DNA of 5,963 nt from Paracoccaceae bacterium. Lineage in GTDB: Bacteria; Pseudomonadota; Alphaproteobacteria; Rhodobacterales; Rhodobacteraceae. Below, piece by piece: positions 5,855 through 5,963 of the stretch (its first letter is position 1; each line of letters opens with the position of its first letter). The notes under the pieces are model-generated. The model did no database searches. It was not told where the DNA came from and saw nothing but the letters and a program-made list of their open reading frames with translations. The stretch lies in the NCBI GenBank assembly GCA_003565055.1, contig PXDM01000556.1:1-5963 (forward strand). The letters are read 5' to 3'. The position numbers and the translations under genes were made by a program.

Positions 5855-5963
5855 ATGGATGCGCCAGGGGATATTATTCAGCTGAAGGTTCGGCTTTTGG
5901 GGATCAGTCCGATGATCTGGCGCCGCGTGATGGTTCCAACAACCATGACGTTGCACGAGCTGC
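5855..5963 (+). CDS. Plasmid pRiA4b ORF-3-family protein, N-terminal part (3' end outside window)
   Basis: From ATG 5855 the frame is open for 36 codons to the window edge. This is the first in-frame start after a TGA at 5837-5839. The residues IIQLKVRLLGISPMIWRRVM (7-26) followed by VP and TLHEL match the hallmark N-terminus of the PRiA4_ORF3 family, usually 'Y.LkV.L.gi.P.iWRRv.Vp...tL..LH'. The family is widespread on plasmids and in accessory regions, and some members are labelled IS1096 passenger proteins. Its biochemical function is not established. The Shine-Dalgarno match is poor (a GGG at 5850-5852 lies too close). The frame is conserved in character, so the gene appears intact as far as it can be seen. 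It has no evident link to polysaccharide synthesis. Confidence 0.75.
   Translation, partial: MDAPGDIIQLKVRLLGISPMIWRRVMVPTTMTLHEL

Noticed and set aside
5550..5885. Open frame of 111 codons (and one of 73 codons at 5618-5839) after the exporter
   Set aside because: Neither has recognisable motifs, hydrophobic patterning or a ribosome binding site, and the first overlaps the start of the pRiA4b ORF-3-like gene in another frame.
1..5963. CRISPR array, tRNA, rRNA, transposase or IS ends
   Set aside because: No regularly spaced long repeats, no tRNA-like cloverleaf sequence, no rRNA-like stretch and no transposase motifs were seen. The pRiA4b ORF-3-like start is the only hint of mobile-element content.

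Overview
The window is high-GC bacterial DNA. Roughly 70% of the bases I sampled in the second gene are G or C. Codon use strongly favours G/C third positions, and the gene families (LicD-type transferases, an ExoF-like exporter, Phd/VapC, a pRiA4b ORF-3-like protein) suggest an alphaproteobacterium, most plausibly of the Rhodobacteraceae. That placement is inferred from composition and family content, not from a marker gene.

Layout from left to right: (1) the C-terminal end of a LicD-family protein (1-495), which is clearly AT-richer than its neighbours; (2) a second, complete LicD-family protein (608-1972) starting at TTG, with an unrecognised N-terminal half; (3) on the minus strand and converging on it with a 13-base gap, a CDP-glycerol glycerophosphotransferase-like GT-B protein (3242-1986); (4) a 240-base intergenic stretch holding hairpin-forming, repeat-like sequence and then a near-consensus sigma-70 promoter overlapped by a perfect inverted repeat; (5) a Phd/YefM antitoxin and VapC (PIN-domain) toxin pair with overlapping stop and start codons (3483-4165); (6) an ExoF-like polysaccharide export protein with a signal peptide and a long coiled coil (4295-5536); (7) 318 bases without a recognisable gene; (8) the first 36 codons of a plasmid pRiA4b ORF-3-family protein running off the right edge (from 5855).

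The common theme is cell-surface polysaccharide. LicD-family enzymes and CDP-glycerol-type transferases both attach phosphate-linked groups to, or build, surface glycans, and the ExoF/Wza-type protein belongs to the export machinery. The most economical reading is part of a surface polysaccharide locus whose product may carry phosphodiester-linked substituents. A self-contained toxin-antitoxin module sits between the transferases and the exporter. I found no clearly undescribed system. The most interesting items are the compositional mismatch between the two tandem LicD genes, the unknown N-terminal module on the second LicD protein, the combination of phosphate-transfer families, and the cleanly readable autoregulatory promoter/operator of the toxin-antitoxin pair.
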